A stretch of 56,554 nucleotides of DNA. Source: Actinomycetota bacterium (GTDB lineage: Bacteria; Actinomycetota; Acidimicrobiia; Acidimicrobiales; Acidimicrobilacustridaceae). Within the stretch, counting starts at the first letter, position 1; every line of letters begins with the position of its first letter. The DNA is taken from positions 1-56,554 of the forward strand of contig SYBH01000162.1 of NCBI GenBank assembly GCA_005787345.1. The letters run 5' to 3'. A model generated the notes under the pieces. The model did no database searches, was not told the DNA's origin, and was given only the letters and a program-made list of their open reading frames with translations. Below, piece by piece: positions 41,901-43,813 of the stretch. The translations under genes and the position numbers were made by a program.

Positions 41901-43440
41901 TGTGAACGCTGCAGGAAGCGGCGCGCCGAGTGCACCGGTGACAGCGACTCCGGCGGCAGCACCGGGAGCCCCGACATCTCTTGTGTTGGTGTCTGGTGAT
42001 GGACAAATCGCTTTGTCGTGGTCGGCTCCGACCAGCGACGGCGGCGCATCAATCACTTCTTACCGAGTCGAGATCTCATCAGACGGTGGAACGAGTTGGG
42101 CGATTGTTGCGTCTGCGGTAACCGCTCGGAACTTCCTTGCCGTCGGACTCACGAACGGAACGCCGTACCAATTCCGTGTGACGGCGATGAACATGATTGG
42201 TGCTGGTGCATCGGCCACATCATCAGTCTCGGCAACGCCGGTGACGACGTCTTCGGCACCGACAGACATGGTGTCGGTCTCTGGAAACGGTCAGGTATCG
42301 CTTAGTTGGATGGCTCCGGTTTCGAACGGAGGCGCAAGCATCACGAGCTATGTCGTTGAACTTTCTCGTGATGGTGGGCGCACGTGGCTAAGTGGCCCGA
42401 CATCCGCGACGCCATCGGTGACGGTGACCGGCCTTACGAACGGTATTGCCTATGTGTTCAGAGCTCGTGCGATCAACGCAGCTGGCACTGGTGCAGCAAG
42501 CGTGTGGGTGACGGCAGCGCCGGTCGCCCCGCCCACAGTGCCGGCATCGCTGACCACGCAAAGTGCTCCAGGTCAGGTGACGGTGCAATGGACCCCGCCG
42601 GTCGATGACGGCGGTACGGCGATCGTCGGTTATCGACTCGAACAATCGCTGAATGGATCTACGTGGACCGACCCGATTCAACTCGGGCCCGACGTCTTCG
42701 CCGTTGTTCCATCGAGCCGTTCGTTCTCGGTGCCATCGACGAAATCGGACGTCAAGCAAACCGGCGCGGGAGTTCTGGCGACATCAATAGGCACGAAATA
42801 TGTGGTGACAGGGTTGCTGTCGCCATCTGGTTCCGGTCTTGTTGATGCAACCTCGCTCACAGTGACTGGTTTGCAGCCAGGAACGCGTTACTGGTTCCGA
42901 GTGCAGTCCTATTCCGTGGTCGGCGATAGTCCATGGACTGAAGTCGTTGCGTTCGCCGCGAATCCACCGAGTCCCGCGGGAATTCCGGCAGTTACCCCGG
43001 GTGATGGCTCGGCGACTGTGGCATGGGCACCATCGACCAACGATGGCGGCAGTCCAGTGACCTATCTCGTTGAGCGTTCGTTCGATGGGGGACTCACTTG
43101 GCAGATCGTCGCAACGACTTCGGCCACAACGTTGACTGATGCTCCGCTCGCCAACGGCGTTGCTGTCCTCTATCGGGTGACAGCCTCGAACTCGGCCGGG
43201 TCGGCAGCACCGTCGGTCTCGGACGCTGTGACCCCGGAGGCAGTAGTGGTTCCCGATGAACCGGCGACTCCGCCCGGTTCGACCCTTCCCTACACGGGCT
43301 CGAACGATGCCGTGCCGTTTGCGGTCCTGGGTCTGATTCTTCTTCTCCTCGGCGCTGGGGCGAGCATTCTCGCCCGGCGCCGGGAGCAGGGGTGTATTGC
43401 TCGCTCAGGAGTGAAGTCAGTTCTCACCGATCGGACCTGA
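14839..43440 (+). CDS. Giant LPXTG-anchored surface protein with 90 FN3 modules and two LamG domains
   Basis: A single open frame of 9,533 codons, roughly 0.9-1.0 MDa by estimate. Order: signal peptide (1-36), Thr/Ser-rich spacer, one fibronectin type III (FN3) module, LamG-like domain (213-433), 44 FN3 modules, second LamG-like domain (4859-5095), 45 FN3 modules, Pro-rich spacer, LPYTG motif (9483-9487), hydrophobic helix and Arg cluster. Each FN3 module is about 92-105 residues with a WxAP turn, GGxxIxGYRVE, a TW strand, GLTNGTxYxFRVxA and a terminal TP. FN3 arrays and LamG folds are common in adhesins and carbohydrate-binding proteins; attachment to cells, particles or polysaccharide is inference. 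The frame is intact for 28.6 kb. GTG 14839 is preferred because a TAGATT box stands 6 nt upstream and the signal peptide starts properly. No sortase gene is in the window. The protein has no catalytic domain that I can see. Confidence 0.93.
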   Translation: MLQIPTPTRRGLVVVLAFALLAGVVPTTLRPLTASASTASQQDATATSSPQTADASTTPDANATATSPITPTVSYGTSSVGDPITPTITYGTTSATTSPSAPLSLAATPGSTTIALTWSTPQTDGGSAVTQYNVERSTDGATWSSAATVPASTSPLGTTLTGLTNGTAYYVRVSATNEVGTGPASSTTVTPSTNASSPLTPGQGTVPTPDGGYPAAVVADSPVGYWKLDEASGSAAALDSSGNSLNGTPTAVTFGAANSSPLGGSAASFNGTSSQILLPRSPSFVSGDSTVEAWVRPTTTSARQWIYAKGQTAVAGQIGLTVEAGGALGGWFGVMAVTSSGGTIPAGRWTHVAMSVSGGTMTLYVNGTAVGSGPVSLTTDPASSDLAEQIGSSANNAEGTTGSNWFGGSLAHVAVYSSALPASRIQTHWQAAGNAPGAAAVPTATAGDQQVRLDWAAPASNGGSAVIGYRVEASTNGSAASPTWSTVVANTWSASTTFLVTGLTSATQLINGTAYWFRVTAITSAGAGTASAAVAATPFGLAGPPTALAVSNPASGQVQLSWTAPSADGGLAIAGYRVEQSANGGGTWTVLTPTTGSTGTSFTVTGLTDGQTMVFRVAAVTSMGVGSWATASTNASTVATAPRDFAVTTSDLAFNFSWAAPANTGGFPITGYRLESCQSSGVCTPTSVVNASIAATATTYSAQFPSYLYAYTFRLRAITAAGLGSPATVTVGSSFTVSMPDGLSATASDQQVVLSWSAPTQLGSMRVQGYQVEQSDDRGVTWVTLSPGFLSGLTYTVRGLTNGSHYSFRIRALTSAGLGSPAVVESMPTGIAGAPRDFAGTSPASGTARLTWSAPTDLGGLTLRGYKLEYNTSSFASAWSNLTTLGPNVTSYDWTNQANGTTIYFRLSAITDAGVASANGAMTATLVSWTATAPTTFTSTAADRQVTLNWAAPSYNGGYPVYGYRVEQSVDGVNWTMLEATEYSSNFISRGLTNGVTYRFRVAAVTARGVGEYSYVTGQPNALALAPQNLSTTAGDGRITLNWTAPPSSGGLPILGYQVQSASATIGWYVILGNSGSTATTVTVPGLTNGTTLWFRVAAITSAGVGEFSAQTLGTPYVAPAAAFNLVSTPGDSSIALSWTAPAANGNTALGGPWSIVGYRIEQSADNGVTWVALADPLTPASTVTYTAYGLTNGLNYQFRITALTQAGSGAPAFISGTPMTTPSAVQGLVVSPSDGSVTLNWRAPLSNGGSVITGYQLEYCTPWCAAPATLAENNIDPLATSFTLNGLTNGSTYNFRLRARTAAGLDPTGATVSAVPVRIPGSVDALTASTQVVGTGASQATYVTLSWAAPLVLGSDISRTYSVELSLNGGTSWSTVSSSQTALSFSWAPNGVAAGTIVSFRVRATNIAGVGPGSIVTTTVPVQTSGAPPGTAGAPVTLQATGGDSQVTVSWAPPATTGGLPVTGYRIESSSNNATWSVLSTAATSPYVVSGLTNGAVRYFRVAAITSAGVGVTSVVSALPGNVPSAPLGLTGTFTGSTLTLSWSLPADGGGSTNLSIIERSTDGGATWAFVGNWGGALTATIDGVAAGVATLFRVSARNSFGTGPGTVISVTGPTPTAVSAVQNLSSASTSAGATVSWTAPEVTGASTVTGYKVERSANGSTWTTISASQTALAADITGFTTGWSEFVRVTPVVSSGTAASSTIKVIAGTQFAAPTALSAVAGDGTATISWTAPVMTSGLSILGYQIEQCVGACGGSNAPFAVLTPNSGVATASYVATGLVNGTSYTWRISAVTNSNGRSLGATVSAIPVGLPAAPAAVSASAGDGVATLTWAAPSTLAGGTLFGYKIETSINNGSTWTIVTQLADPAATTYGVSGLTNGTSYWFRVSTVTSVGTSVLGAIGAAIPFARLAAPQVSATPGNGFVTLVTAANQTMQNPFTGTFVGYRVEQSLDGVNWQTVTPLAITNTPTTLGVTIRGLVNGAQYRFRITPITTAGDGASTVVAASPFVAASAVGQLASSAGDSRVTLTWTAPTSLGGVTLLGYAIDRRVGNSGAWDVLTPNTGTADTSFTLNGLANGTTYSFRVRAVTDSGPGADAIVLAMPSTQASAPINVSVYSNGSRMAYLNWTAPVSNGGYSSSYYRVEQSSDNGATWVCIGSEVNTTALQASGLVNGQTYLYRVALITRMGLGAWSGSVAVTPNSTTGGSVSLLRTTPGDGQMRLDWAAPVDTGGSPVIGYKIQLGGVVLTENTGSATTSYTVTGLTNGSNYYFYVTPITVAGAGIAQMVQSRPQAVPSAPLNLRSVSTDGQINLFWSAPQNLGWVNIAGYSVERSSDGGASWLRLGETNDLQWYAIGLTNGLTYQFRVSAYSFVGVGAPSIVSSVPFGQVTGPVGLTATRGNGQVTLNWSAPISTGGLPILGYLISGHCIAGSGLSCGTFSTSASSPTVLTSLTAPEALTYVVNGLVNGNTYVLSVTAVRASLSPNVGSFVNGTFPGSISSAVAVTPWTLATPPSALSAVVSDPAISSPNPAPGTSARVVLSWGAPVDNGLATAVGSQSAGVVGYRVEKSTDGTNWSVITPNTGITSVTATIDGLAPGQRVWFRVSAVTVAGYGGGSVVSVVPVVGSSAPTGLSASRNTTAGEVSLSWSAPTSTGGSAIVGYRIESSVSGGAYSPVVDNAGMATTYTMRGVVASSFYTYRVSAITAAGVGAGALTTVGGTVQVGGSPLLRATAGDGAVALTWTAPTGVTPTGYRVEYQAFGAGSWTVLTASTGSTLTSYSVSGLVNGTTYTFRVSAVTAGGIGTAATVSARPLAVADVVGGLAAVAGDGSTTLNWNAPLVLGGLTILGYRIELCTTSAVACVASDTTNFTLLTASTGSTATTYSLNGLTNGVPYWFRVSAITAAGVGAGAVVSSVPGAVAGAPQSLTAAAGDGQVTLVWNAATTATGGGTISGFRVERSTDATNWTVISGNAGTSGTITVDGLTNGLNYWFRVRALTSSGEGAHALVTATPMATASNVLGLGATPGDGTVVLNWTAPSDAGGSPVVGYRIERCTTGVAYCPIGSAYYASNYYTVVSANTGSADTTYTAHGLTNGTEIWFRVTPLTQAGGVAISGGSPATISAVPSSTPSGPMNLSITNTGTPNWTATASWTAPTITGGQPITGYVIETSTDNRVTWAEVTTTTALTATLPAYPTGLVVWVRITPLNINGAGTPAVISYLSRGDAGAVRNLVATPVGASILVTWDVPADTGGMPIRGYIVEYNANFTSGWTAWTGASSSNSYTATSITLSGLTVGTSYGIRVTPIGGKASVVSATAFSLASSPQGLTATPTDSQVSLSWTAPVSNGGTAITGYRVDMSTDNGTSWVSVVANSNSVATTHVVGGLINGAVYLFRIAAITGQGVGAFSMAISQPTGAASAPGLFSATPGNARVTLNWSAPVTTGGLPVLGYQIEVCSAGVAYCPHVAAYGNSYYTVLVRSTGTPNVTSQVITGLANGTSYWFRVSAVTSGCDETGTIVTTYTSGACNFTGGIAMATPYGLPGAPLALTALTAVSANGVPTTNSVVDLSWAAPTDSGGSAITGYRVEQSADGGATWLVLSANYGVGTTMSQISLTPGVAYRFRVTALSAVGTGGSSVVGIVAPPAATCSLTGSNPVVTLPCSVSNLAAVAGNATVALSWSAPIGTTTTLVEVSTNGGSTWTTANGTWTGQAVSAAMTSVASGVTSVVVAGLTNGTRTGFRVTSNGVTGALRPIVYAVPSGVASAPTALAATRGDGRVTVAWTAPSSNGGFVISGYQIELSDNAGSTWSTIFPNTQSTAVSQVVTGLTNGVGYTFRVSAITSAGLGASATATGTPSTTPGTITGLNVGSGNTQVVLSWTAPDSGGSPITGYRITRNSVEIVASTGSTATTYTDTALTNGTTYTYRVQAVNAIGNAVTATAVIGVPFAPATAPQTVAASGSDRSVFVSWTAPANLGGYALFAYRVERSVDGIAWTVAGDTRALNYTVTGLANGSSWYVRVTAITGSGPLDLTGGLGTASLPVLATAMAPASAPRSMTGEGSDGTATLRWLAPSDNGGTALSGYRVEICTSACSLSGGTWTVLTVSTNSIATTYVASGLTNGTNYFFRVSALTQAGQGAATLVSVMPGAPASAPGSLRATNGNAQVALDWNAPATTGGFTITAYQVERSADGGVTWTVLSTATTGTAYTDANVANGLVYTYRVRAVTAFGVGLESLVTGNPFGPATEPRSLQSTPGDASVALSWIAPINNGGVTISGYEIALSTNNSTWTTLVANTGSVVTTYTVTGLTNGTMYYFRVKAVTSSSVSNATTVAMGTPGRLALAPTSPIATVTGAGSASLSWAAPLANGGFSVSGYRLEQSIDGGTTWTLVSAIAQSPYVVTGLALGTTAQFRVAAVTSLGIGAWALLSATFTTAPDAPVDLKATTGDGSVTLTWLAPVVDGGSAITGYRIERCTGGQPTCTATTGSYTVITGNNGGGLSAVVSGLIGGSAYTFRVVALNAPSGAGDAAVVTALIPTVVPASTPSAPTNLTLAPANGQAVIRWGAPSSIGSSAVSGYRVEYSVDGGMNYTAITPNLAAAATTYTLTGLTNGVAVTVRVSAVNTQGTGTGSVATGLPLGPAAVPTSLAAANSDGTVSLSWTAPTDTGGAPITAWMVERCAGIAPTCTAIAGTYTEVSRTISASLRTYAVTGLTNGTAYTFRVRAMTAFGSGTPDVISGTPTSPPSAVSSLTASAPNTGAVTLTWAAPVALGGNTITGYRVELCTAGCSGGTPTFTVLTTTAAATVTYTVAAGTSGLVNGTSALFRVAATYTLNAATVFGTATTIAATPATLPGQPTGPAQPFTPNTGSDSYGAAITADSPLLWWRLNDASGATSINDASGNNNTGTVTGAVTFSGLGNPAFTGPNEGSAAFPGGAAPTTAAAGTGSIQTPTTAALRLSTFTVELWARPTTLSGTTYSVLVGRGSAATTNRNYNLYLNGDGHIYFSTYAGTTLQTLRTEKGVVVGGKWSHIVATFDGGIARIYVNGQVVAENYGWGAVTTTATSPFMLGNSFNVDGTTPGFNGAMSEVALYSGALSQSRVAAHFAAAAPSNTSPTPPQAVYVNGDIVLTWAAPASTGGWPVTGYFIEFMAPGVTTWSSLVANTGTTDTSYRLPGVTQSASGQGYKFRISAITQIGTGAPSAPVGPVATSNVPTAPTAFTATPGLGTVALTWGAPVNTGGLSVNGYRIEQSSDGVTWTTLVASQSLLTYTATNLVSGGSYYFRVRALSDVGASLPATVVAGPLGAISGLVATPGSGSVALAWLAPPGGGAAPVGYLVQFKLASASTWTTATAVAGSPAGTTTTALNYNVTGLANGVLYDFRISPMNGSPVLAGPGSQVSATPVAVVPMTVLLPTAAASDAQVSLNWLAPQVPSGTTIVGYTVESCTALSECTTTSANFTVLAASTTSRTYTATGLTNGNLMAFRITPIFSGGSVVAGPVLITATPQATAGSPTNLVATAGVTSVGLSWTAPSVATGVSIAGYMIEYSTNNGASWIVAVASTPSGATNFVVPDLIAGTSYVFRVSAVTSLGTGRPSTAASATPYAPAGPPTALVATSGDGSARLSWTAPVSTGGPAITGYRVEISVDGGSSWFEAATVGTVTTATITGLENGVAVLLRAVTLTGSYESAPSISVAVTPSTAADPPTEVVATSGASQVTLTWLAPLGTGGFSISGYRIEQSLDGVTWTIAIPTTGTTGLSTTVAGLTNGIQYRFRVAALTGAGLGSFSLPVTGTPFGPPSAPRSLAASPSDGQITLSWTAPASDGGSAVTDYRVELSRDGGASWTVVKASTGGATFATIVGLANGVDIALRVRAVNSAGAGIATAALSVTPYGAPDVPTALVASPGNASVALSWTAPSSTGGASIIGYTIEQSTDGGSTWVVVVADTGSPTTLRVISGLTNGTAYGFRVSAITRGGTGSPSAAAGATPATIPGSPTVVTASPADRQVTINWAPPVSDGGSSILGYTVERSSNGGSTWTVIATSLTETTFTDAGSLTNGSLYVYRVSAVNAFGTGVSSIPVIGIPAARAAAPTNVTTYAGAEQVVLTWTAPTSTGGAPITGYQIESSFDDGVTWSVAIADTASPSTYGVVSGLQPGQLYSFRVAAITAGGTGAVSAAVTGTPLVAAPITIEGSAGDTTATLTWATPVGVINVTGYRVERSTNMTTWTTVGSTLASSALSTTVTGLTNGTPVFFRVTVITAAGDATPSNIALVTPAGAPLAGTAPTAVAAQGQVTLSWTAPSNNGALITGYLVEYSADNGLTWLAGPTTSGLGSTAVTVTGLTNGTAYKFRFRAINTVGTGAASVEVSATPFTVPTSPRNVTTVAANTQVTVSWTAPASTGGSAITGYLVERSADGGLTWTTLATTAASASNYVSTGLTNGTTYAYRVSAINAAGAGVASATVTSTPFTASSAPTALSATAGNAAATLSWVAPVSTGGLPIVGYRVEISSNGGTSWSVAISDTGTTSTSVTVAGLANGTAYAFRVSALTSPGAGSSSTPATTTPFGAPSAPRSLTVTPSDSQLSLSWSAPASTGGSVLTGYLVEQSVDGGATWTTVTTTTDTSLAITGLTNGAPVAVRVTAQNAAGFGPDSGVVTSTPFAAPGAPTDLVATAGTGQVALSWTAPAGTGGSALLGYRIERSTDNGVTWTLAVGSTGSTLTSTVLTGLPGGVTQTFRVAAVSALGSGAFSANASATPVGAPTAPASISVTPANGQVVVSWTAPTADGGSVVIGYQVERSLDGGATWTVAAASVVGLTTTVTGLTNGANYAFRVSARNAGGLGASSAVASATPYTIPGTAATPTAVASDAAVTLSWTAPPTDGGSLVTSYQVEQSANGGTTWTVAAATVNGLSTTIGGLANGTTYRFRVTARNAAGLGTVSAIVSAIPAGFAGAPTALVATPGNAQASLSWTAPTSTGGSAIVGYRIERSTDAGVTWTSVVANTGSTATTAIATGLTNGTSYLFRVTAINSGGAGIPSASTVTTPLTVPGAPASLVATGGDTSVTLSWTAPSSDGGSTVSSYAVEMSSNNGVTWSVAAGSVGGLGVTIAGLANGTSYKFRVSARNAAGLGTASSVVTTMPTGVSTAPTALAAVAGDGQVSLSWTAPATTGGSAITGYRIDTTSDGGVTWTIAIADTGSTATTRILTGLSNGTTYGFRIAALTSAGSGLPGASVAATPYGAAATPTALIATPDNGQVSLSWTAPTDAGGAAISGYQIERSVSGGAFTVLIADTASTATSTVIGGLTNGTTYAFRVSARTAGGVGAASSPTSAVPFTSAGSPTAVTAVAAASSVALSWTAPSFEGGRAITGYLVEQSADGGVTWTTAIADTASTTTSATVSGLTSGLIYSFRIAAITTDVPTSRTIIGVRSAVVTSVPFTTPAAPTALAGSASDTQVALSWTAPTSNGGAPITGYRIERSTDSGANWTEVTANTGTTSTTALVTGLTNGTAYTFRVSARNAAGVGTVSSTIASTPFTSASSPLALAASPGDSSVVLSWSAPTSDGGSVVTGYRIEQSSNGGLNWTVVVVDTASTATTRAVTGLTNGTAYVFRVSARNAGGVGATSSLTSATPASVPVAPSALAATPSDGAVSLTWSAPTNTGGSSITGYFIELSSTSGSSWTTAIANTGTSVTAAVITGLTNGISYVFRVSALNAVGASAASAAASSTPATIPGTVVSITPMPGDGAALLTWNAPTSDGGALISSYNVERSLDGLNWIVVASGVVGTSATISNLTNGTAYWFRVSAVNAVGSGAASAPVVTVPAARPGAPTGVTAVAGDTQVVLSWLAPVSNGGSPLTGYTVDYRLASASAWTTAVSGVVGLSATVNGLANGSTYIFRVSAVNAIDANAANPVSAVPTGAPSAPSGITATAGDGEASLNWIAPISNGGTPITGYLVEKSVGGGAWTLVGTFAGTSTIVSGLTNGVPVSFRVSAANAAGVGLADGPVSILPMRAPDAPTAVTAVGLDAAVVLTWAAPVAIGGAPIVGYSVEQTTNGGVTWTTVIADTGNPALMTSIVGLTNGTEVRFRVRSINIAGISSTPSNIAIALPLGPPTGSDRAPTNPSATPGDGQVALTWTAPLSSGGVPVDGYQIEASTDGGSTWTVAIADTGTASTSATVSGLTNGIAYAFRIAAIAAGTAGVNSVPVAVQPRGLASAPTNLVANSADQQLSLIWTAPSSNGGAAISGYRIETSIDGSTWVVAVDTAGPATGAVIGGLTNGSSYSVRVSAITFAGVGAASATATAIPSAVPSRPGTPIAVAGDAQVQLSWSVPVQNGGASVTGYIVEMSFDGGTTWSVATTSLTTTATVTGLVNGAPYAFRVRASNVAGSSLPSLLAPATPAGSPGAPTNLALIAGNGQVVATWTAPVSTGGLPLVEYIVETSLDGTTWTTVSSGSLALSAIAGGLTNGTPVSVRVSARSASGVGSSASSTATPNFGAVPGAPAALIATPGDAQVSLSWTAPVSSGGTQIIGYRVEQSIDNGVTWTTVTANSGSAVTSALVSGLSNGAPVAFRVSAINSAGAGAVSGVTTATPRTVPGAPASLVVAVGDGSVVLTWTAPVVDGGSSVMSYTVERSLDGGASWTAITTVNALTTTVTGLANGSVYVFRVRATNVAGSGASSAVVTATPLTAPGQPVGAIATAGDSSVMLTWAAPTNDGGSPVTGYRIERSLGAGGWTVLAASVVGTSYQVSGLTNGTAEQFRITALNNAGSGLLVSTSSVTPRSIPGAPTSLSATLGNGSATIAWTAPSTDGGSTITGYVVERSNDGGLTWSGAGSTATTSFVVSGLANGTTYAFRVRAVNVAGQGVASSATSVTPSTVPGAPLNPVATAGDGSVAIVWAAPATDGGLSVSSYIVEQSTDGGISWQTVVTTADRSAVVSGLANGSVYRFRISARNAAGTGSSVSLSGAIAPRTPPTAPVNLSVVASDGTAALVWAVPTSDGGAPVTSYIVERSTDGGLTWAIATTTSTTGAVLSGLTNGTAYAFRVIAVNAAGSGAPSAPVTATPAAAPGAPTSLVLVSGDGQIALSWSAPTSDGGASITSYRVEISSDGGTSWAIVASAVTARNFLAVGLTNGTPYQFRVTAMNMIGAGASATSSVSATPVTTSSAPTDMVSVSGNGQVSLSWMAPVSNGGASITSYVVELSRDGGRTWLSGPTSATPSVTVTGLTNGIAYVFRARAINAAGTGAASVWVTAAPVAPPTVPASLTTQSAPGQVTVQWTPPVDDGGTAIVGYRLEQSLNGSTWTDPIQLGPDVFAVVPSSRSFSVPSTKSDVKQTGAGVLATSIGTKYVVTGLLSPSGSGLVDATSLTVTGLQPGTRYWFRVQSYSVVGDSPWTEVVAFAANPPSPAGIPAVTPGDGSATVAWAPSTNDGGSPVTYLVERSFDGGLTWQIVATTSATTLTDAPLANGVAVLYRVTASNSAGSAAPSVSDAVTPEAVVVPDEPATPPGSTLPYTGSNDAVPFAVLGLILLLLGAGASILARRREQGCIARSGVKSVLTDRT
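15136..15417 (+). repeat. FN3 module 1
   Basis: A lone FN3 module between the Thr/Ser-rich N-terminal spacer and the first LamG-like domain. It has ALTWSTPQTDGGSAVTQYNVE and GLTNGTAYYVRVSA, the same signatures as the later array. Confidence 0.85.
15475..16137 (+). other. LamG-like (concanavalin A-like) domain 1
   Basis: Residues 213-433. It begins VADSPVGYWKLDEASG, continues with LDSSGNSLNG, STVEAWVRP, GRWTHVAMSV and MTLYVNGTAVG, and ends FGGSLAHVAVYSSALP. These strands are typical of the Laminin_G_3 jelly-roll family found in bacterial surface proteins and carbohydrate-active enzymes. Confidence 0.85.
16138..29370 (+). repeat. FN3 array A: modules 2-45 (44 modules)
   Basis: Counted by hand from the translated sequence by the WxAP and GLTNG landmarks. 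Mean unit length is about 300 bp (100 residues). The modules are diverged from one another, and about a dozen carry a cysteine pair just after the GYRIE strand. Module 17 (about 20575-20870) has lost the Trp of the WxAP motif. Modules 32-33 have extra Cys-bounded loops. The exact count could shift by one or two where modules are degenerate. Confidence 0.85.
29413..30123 (+). other. LamG-like (concanavalin A-like) domain 2
   Basis: Residues 4859-5095, close to the middle of the protein. It repeats the landmarks of domain 1: ITADSPLLWWRLNDASG, INDASGNNNTG, FTVELWARP, GKWSHIVATFDG, ARIYVNGQVV and NGAMSEVALYSGALS. The two domains are clearly homologous but diverged. Confidence 0.85.
30127..43245 (+). 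repeat. FN3 array B: modules 46-90 (45 modules)
   Basis: Mean unit length is about 291 bp (97 residues). From module 50 (about 31320) on, the modules look more alike than in array A and lack cysteine. Two recurring subtypes differ after the TW strand: one with AIADTGSTxTT, one with a shorter AAASVVGLTTT-like segment. Module 89 (about 42520-42960) carries an insert of about 50 residues. Confidence 0.85.
43285..43395 (+). other. Sortase cell-wall sorting signal (LPYTG, membrane helix, Arg cluster)
   Basis: LPYTG is followed by a short spacer, a hydrophobic helix (AVLGLILLLLGAGASIL) and ARRREQG. This is the standard tripartite signal for sortase attachment to peptidoglycan. A further 15 residues follow the Arg cluster, which is longer than usual. 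Confidence 0.85.
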
Positions 43441-43453
43441 GACCGATGGGAAC
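43420..43453 (+). other. Imperfect inverted repeat across the giant gene stop codon
   Basis: GTTCTCA and TCGG in the last codons can pair with CCGA and TGGGAAC at 43443-43453, with a 4-nt bulge. There is no T-run after it, so a terminator role is doubtful. Confidence 0.2.
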
Positions 43454-43495
43454 GAGCACCTGTCTCTGAACCGCACGAGAATTATTCGACTGCGT

Positions 43496-43501
43496 TATAG
43501 T
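43496..43501 (+). promoter_or_regulatory. Putative -10 box (TATAGT) of the small gene before alaS
   Basis: TATAGT, close to TATAAT, lies 5 nt before GTG 43507. No Shine-Dalgarno sequence is seen. This suggests that the gene is transcribed independently of the giant gene as a leaderless mRNA. Confidence 0.45.
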
Positions 43502-43506
43502 TTGGT

Positions 43507-43773
43507 GTGGCCATAGCCGTCCTTGTGATCGTTGTTGGGCTCATCGTCGGGGTGACGATTGAACTCCTTGTCTCGAACCGGCAACGCGCCCGCAACGGGG
43601 TCACCTTTAAGATCGACTCCGAGACTCTTAAACCGTTACCGCCGCGGCCACCTGAAGCTCGATTTATCGACGACGGTGAAGGCTTTCGGATCATTGGTCC
43701 ACTGAGCTTCGACGATCCCGGAGCAGCGCCGCAGGAAAAAGACGATCCATCAGGTTCCGCACCGACACACTGA
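43507..43773 (+). CDS. Small single-pass membrane protein of unknown function
   Basis: 88 residues. A hydrophobic N-terminus (IAVLVIVVGLIVGVTIELLV, about residues 3-22) is followed by a basic patch (NRQRARNG), then a Pro-rich and acidic soluble tail (KPLPPRPPE, FDDPGAAPQEKDDP). I do not recognise the family. The topology suggests an anchored protein with a cytoplasmic tail. It lies between the giant gene and alaS, starts at GTG with a TATAGT box and no Shine-Dalgarno sequence, and ends 40 nt before alaS. Codon use and the clean promoter support a real gene. Confidence 0.65.
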   Translation: MAIAVLVIVVGLIVGVTIELLVSNRQRARNGVTFKIDSETLKPLPPRPPEARFIDDGEGFRIIGPLSFDDPGAAPQEKDDPSGSAPTH

Positions 43774-43798
43774 ATCAGTCAGCGCGGTTGGCAGTCAT

Positions 43799-43804
43799 TA
43801 GGCT
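43799..43804 (+). promoter_or_regulatory. Putative -10 box (TAGGCT) for alaS
   Basis: TAGGCT lies 9 nt before the alaS ATG at 43814 and no Shine-Dalgarno sequence lies between them. It fits the start-proximal TANNNT pattern. Confidence 0.4.
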
Positions 43805-43813
43805 GATCTCACC

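Noticed and set aside
15136-43245. CRISPR-like or satellite repeat reading of the long periodic region
   Set aside because: The period of about 290-300 bp is in frame, diverged at DNA level and translates to FN3 modules; no short identical repeats with unique spacers.
15000-43300. Many long minus-strand and shifted-frame ORFs inside the giant gene, some over 200 codons
   Set aside because: They are shadows of the repetitive GC-rich coding frame: they recur at the same phase of each FN3 module, carry no known motifs and have no start signals.
43420-43453. Intrinsic terminator after the giant gene
   Set aside because: The inverted repeat is bulged and not followed by T's; kept only as a low-confidence structure.
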